NCBI RefSeq assembly: GCF_003076455.1
Contig: NZ_CP020918.1
Location: forward strand, 868,001-932,000
Reading direction: 5' to 3'
Source: Flavobacterium faecale
Lineage (GTDB): Bacteria > Bacteroidota > Bacteroidia > Flavobacteriales > Flavobacteriaceae
DNA: 64,000 nucleotides
Part shown: positions 62,007 through 64,000 of the stretch, piece after piece
How positions within the stretch are numbered: position 1 is the first letter of the stretch
How the letters are laid out: every line of letters begins with the position of its first letter
The notes under the pieces: model-generated
Told to the model about the DNA's origin: nothing
Seen by the model: the letters and a program-made list of their open reading frames with translations, nothing else
The model's database searches: none
Made by a program: the position numbers and the translations under genes

Positions 62007-62209
62007 TTTTACATTGTATAAAGTTAAAGCCTTTGGGGCTATAAGGTATTTGCGTTAACAGCAATTAATGATTCTCGGTTTATAAACAAATATAGAAGAA
62101 AAGAACAAAATTGTAAAACTTGCTCTAAACTGCTATTTTCATATGTAGTTGTAAGCTGTTATTTTCAATTATAACAGAAAAGCTTAAACTAAAATCTAGA
62201 TTTATCTTT

Positions 62210-63112
62210 TTATTTATTTAGTGTTTTTTTATACCAATCTACAATACCTTCTCCAATTTCGTGTGGATGCGATTCTTGTAGATAATGCTTTCCTTCACCT
62301 AAATCTACTGCCGTAATATTTTTCCAAGTTGCAGCTATATGCTCACCTAATTCTCGATTAATTATGAGACCTGGTTCTGCATAGAATAACAACTTAGGAA
62401 CGTCAGAATTTTTGTGGTATTCATTGTATGAATTAATAATGTCTGTAGTGAATTTTGGAACACCATCAAACGAAATTTGACTAGGCCACATAAACAGTGG
62501 TTTACGGCTCTTTTCTTCCAAATAAGGCGCTCGATAATGGTCCATTTCTTCTTGAGTTAATTCTCTGCCCGCCATCATGGGTAGCATAGCTTCAATAAAG
62601 AAGTTGTTTTTAACGATCATATCATGTCCTTCTACAGGGTCACGAAATTTTTTGAATAGTGCTTCGGTCTCTTTAGTCGTATTTTTCCAATAAGAAACTT
62701 GAACCATAGCTTCAAAAAACACAATTCCTTTTACATTTTCTCTATGCTGATTGGCATAATTGAAACCTAAACCAGAACCCCAATCTTGTATTACTAGAAT
62801 GACGTTTTTTAGCCCTAACTTTTCAACAAATGCATCTAAATAAGCAATATGATCTTTTAATGTATAGTCTATATCTGGCTTGTCAGATTTACCCATTCCA
62901 ATAAGATCTGGAACAACTACACGACCTAAGGCACTTACATACGGAATAATATTACGCCATAAATAACTTGATGTAGGATTACCGTGTATTAGTAAAAAAG
63001 TATGTTCTGAATTTTTATCTCCTTCATCTACATAATGCATTTTAGAATCTAATACTTCTTGAAATTTAGACTCAAAAGGAAACGCTGCTGATATCTGTTT
63101 TTTGTTTGTCAT
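62210..63112 (-). CDS. Haloalkane dehalogenase (HLD-II type)
   Basis: 300 residues, alpha/beta-hydrolase. Releases halide from haloalkanes, giving alcohols. Nucleophile D110 in VIQDWGSGLGF, halide-binding W111 and N45 (HGNPTSSYLWRN), catalytic acid E134 (VFFEA) and His H276 (GKHYLQESHP). This set, with Asp as nucleophile and Glu after strand 6, is that of subfamily II (LinB/DhaA). Natural substrates in marine or soil Bacteroidota are unknown. It lies 21 bases after the AlkD-like gene in one operon. Confidence 0.93.
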   Translation of the reverse strand: MTNKKQISAAFPFESKFQEVLDSKMHYVDEGDKNSEHTFLLIHGNPTSSYLWRNIIPYVSALGRVVVPDLIGMGKSDKPDIDYTLKDHIAYLDAFVEKLGLKNVILVIQDWGSGLGFNYANQHRENVKGIVFFEAMVQVSYWKNTTKETEALFKKFRDPVEGHDMIVKNNFFIEAMLPMMAGRELTQEEMDHYRAPYLEEKSRKPLFMWPSQISFDGVPKFTTDIINSYNEYHKNSDVPKLLFYAEPGLIINRELGEHIAATWKNITAVDLGEGKHYLQESHPHEIGEGIVDWYKKTLNK

Positions 63113-63133
63113 ATTTTTTTACTTTTTAAATTT

Positions 63134-63832
63134 TTAAATTGAACTTTTGCGGTTTAAAACTCTTCCCACTTTTCTAATTTGCTTCAGTTTTTCCCGTTTT
63201 GTTTTATCCCATTTTTCTGTACCTGCACTATATCCATAAGCACAAATTTTAGTTGCATTTTCAAATAGAAATTCTTCCTGCTCTTTAGGATATATATTTC
63301 CTATTTCTCTAAGTGTCCAACCTACTCCTTTCTCTACATAATAAGCGTTGTCAGAAATTAAAGGTACTACCAAATCTATAAGTACTTGAAAAGGTAAATA
63401 GTGTTTTCTATGTGCGCTATAATAAAGTAAACCTACTATGCTTTGTCTTCTATGCCATGGGTTTCTAGAAGTATTCCATTTTTTATACGTTGGCAAAATT
63501 AGTTCTGCATCATATTCTACTAATTGCGCGTATATTTTTGAAATACTATCACTTGTTTCCCAACGATTAATTTTGTCTTGCCATACTTTAATCGTCGACC
63601 AAGAAGCAAACATTTCTTCTTTGTTTCTAATATGCTCCTCCAAGAAATACAAACAAAACATTTCTGTTCTATACACTTTTGTGTTCGTCCAGATATAATC
63701 CCATATCTCTAGTTGTTCACTAAAAGTTAAAAGGCTAAAACTAAAGCCGGCATTAAAAGCTTTCCTTTGTAAAGGAACGGTTTCACCTGCTTTAGAAGTG
63801 TTTGTTTCTATTTCTTGAAGGTAGTTTTGCAT
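63134..63832 (-). CDS. DNA alkylation repair (AlkD-like) HEAT-repeat protein
   Basis: 232 residues made of HEAT-like helices. RNPWHRRQSIVGLLYYSAH and VEKGVGWTLREIGNIYP match the conserved Trp/Arg/Asp-region helices of the AlkC/AlkD-type glycosylase family, which removes alkylated bases (N3- or N7-alkyl purines) without base flipping. The critical catalytic Asp is not clearly assigned. Gap of 44 bases from the upstream partial SDR, 21 to the dehalogenase; the operon joins alkyl halide breakdown with DNA alkylation repair. Confidence 0.85.
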   Translation of the reverse strand: MQNYLQEIETNTSKAGETVPLQRKAFNAGFSFSLLTFSEQLEIWDYIWTNTKVYRTEMFCLYFLEEHIRNKEEMFASWSTIKVWQDKINRWETSDSISKIYAQLVEYDAELILPTYKKWNTSRNPWHRRQSIVGLLYYSAHRKHYLPFQVLIDLVVPLISDNAYYVEKGVGWTLREIGNIYPKEQEEFLFENATKICAYGYSAGTEKWDKTKREKLKQIRKVGRVLNRKSSI

Positions 63833-63876
63833 TTCTATTCTAAAAATCTTGTACTGTTGGACGAATTATTGGTTCA

Positions 63877-64000
63877 TTAACTTAAAGATTCTTGAATAGA
63901 CTCTTTTCCACTAAATAACTCAACTGTTTTGCCTTTTGTGTCGTTATTTTCTAGACAATACGCAATTACATTAGCGACATCTTCTCTAGGAATGACTAGC
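63877..64000 (-). CDS. C-terminal part of an SDR-type oxidoreductase (cut by window edge)
   Basis: The last 40 codons of a minus-strand gene whose start lies beyond the window. It ends with VIPREDVANVIAYCLENNDTKG... and ...LFSGKESIQESLS then stop. V.REDVA..I...L is the closing pattern of NAD(P)-binding atypical SDR proteins (SDR_a5, YhfK-like). It is the upstream gene of the AlkD-like/dehalogenase operon. Confidence 0.75.
   Translation of the reverse strand, partial: LVIPREDVANVIAYCLENNDTKGKTVELFSGKESIQESLS

Noticed and set aside
1..64000. tRNA, rRNA or CRISPR arrays
   Set aside because: No cloverleaf-like or rRNA sequence was recognised, and no set of equal-length repeats with regular unique spacers was found; the repeats seen are dispersed or irregular.

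Overview
The window reads as a chromosomal segment of a Flavobacterium-like member of the Bacteroidota (Flavobacteriaceae). The DNA is AT-rich. Several promoters fit the Bacteroidota pattern (TTG, about 19 bases, TAnnTTTG). There is a gliding-motility lipoprotein (GldH), a secreted protein with a type IX secretion (T9SS) C-terminal domain, two TonB-dependent receptors with N-terminal carboxypeptidase-regulatory-like domains, and many short AT-rich intergenic repeats typical of that genus. I saw no rRNA, tRNA or CRISPR array.

Layout. 0-8 kb: folE, then a probable metal-uptake cluster (MerC-like membrane protein, small His/Cys secreted protein, TonB receptor, lipoprotein) behind a promoter overlapped by inverted repeats, then a second TonB receptor paired with a secreted thioredoxin. 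8-13 kb: housekeeping and redox genes (beta-trefoil protein, bacilliredoxin, ferredoxin, Mpo1-like protein, DUF6503-type lipoprotein, tRNA hydroxylase TrhO). 13-16 kb: a T9SS-type secreted protein whose last codons were replaced by a 1.65-kb IS1380-type element with a 4-base TTAA duplication. 16-31 kb: ricT-gldH-PBP1A-GNAT, the 3-oxoacid CoA-transferase pair, class I fumarase, a double-FKBP lipoprotein, an SpmA/SpmB-type membrane protein with a 23-residue satellite ORF, an exonuclease, a serine hydrolase, a DNA methyltransferase-repair protein and small unknowns. 31-36 kb: a two-subunit molybdenum hydroxylase with XdhC and MocA-like maturation genes, then a cytochrome c. 36-40 kb: SDR plus AraC regulator and a metallo-beta-lactamase-fold hydrolase. 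40-43 kb: an isolated two-gene operon coding for a DGQHR/ParB-like protein and a HEPN-domain protein, set between repeat-rich gaps; this is the best candidate for an undescribed (defence or toxin-antitoxin) system. 43-52 kb: CIA30 protein and an RND efflux operon with AraC and TetR regulators at its two ends. 52-58 kb: SDR/NmrA-type oxidoreductases, an ergothioneine operon (egtB-egtD plus a racemase-fold gene), and a small operon with a ferric-reductase-like membrane protein. 58-64 kb: three regulators, an SDR, and an operon holding a haloalkane dehalogenase, an AlkD-like DNA repair protein and a cut-off SDR.

The accessory character rises after about 36 kb: four AraC-type regulators, four or five short-chain dehydrogenases and most of the repeats lie there. 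A dispersed repeat family at 11.4, 22.5 and 43.1 kb keeps two hairpins while their stem sequences differ, which suggests selection on structure. All functional calls come from reading the translations and motifs; no database search was run.
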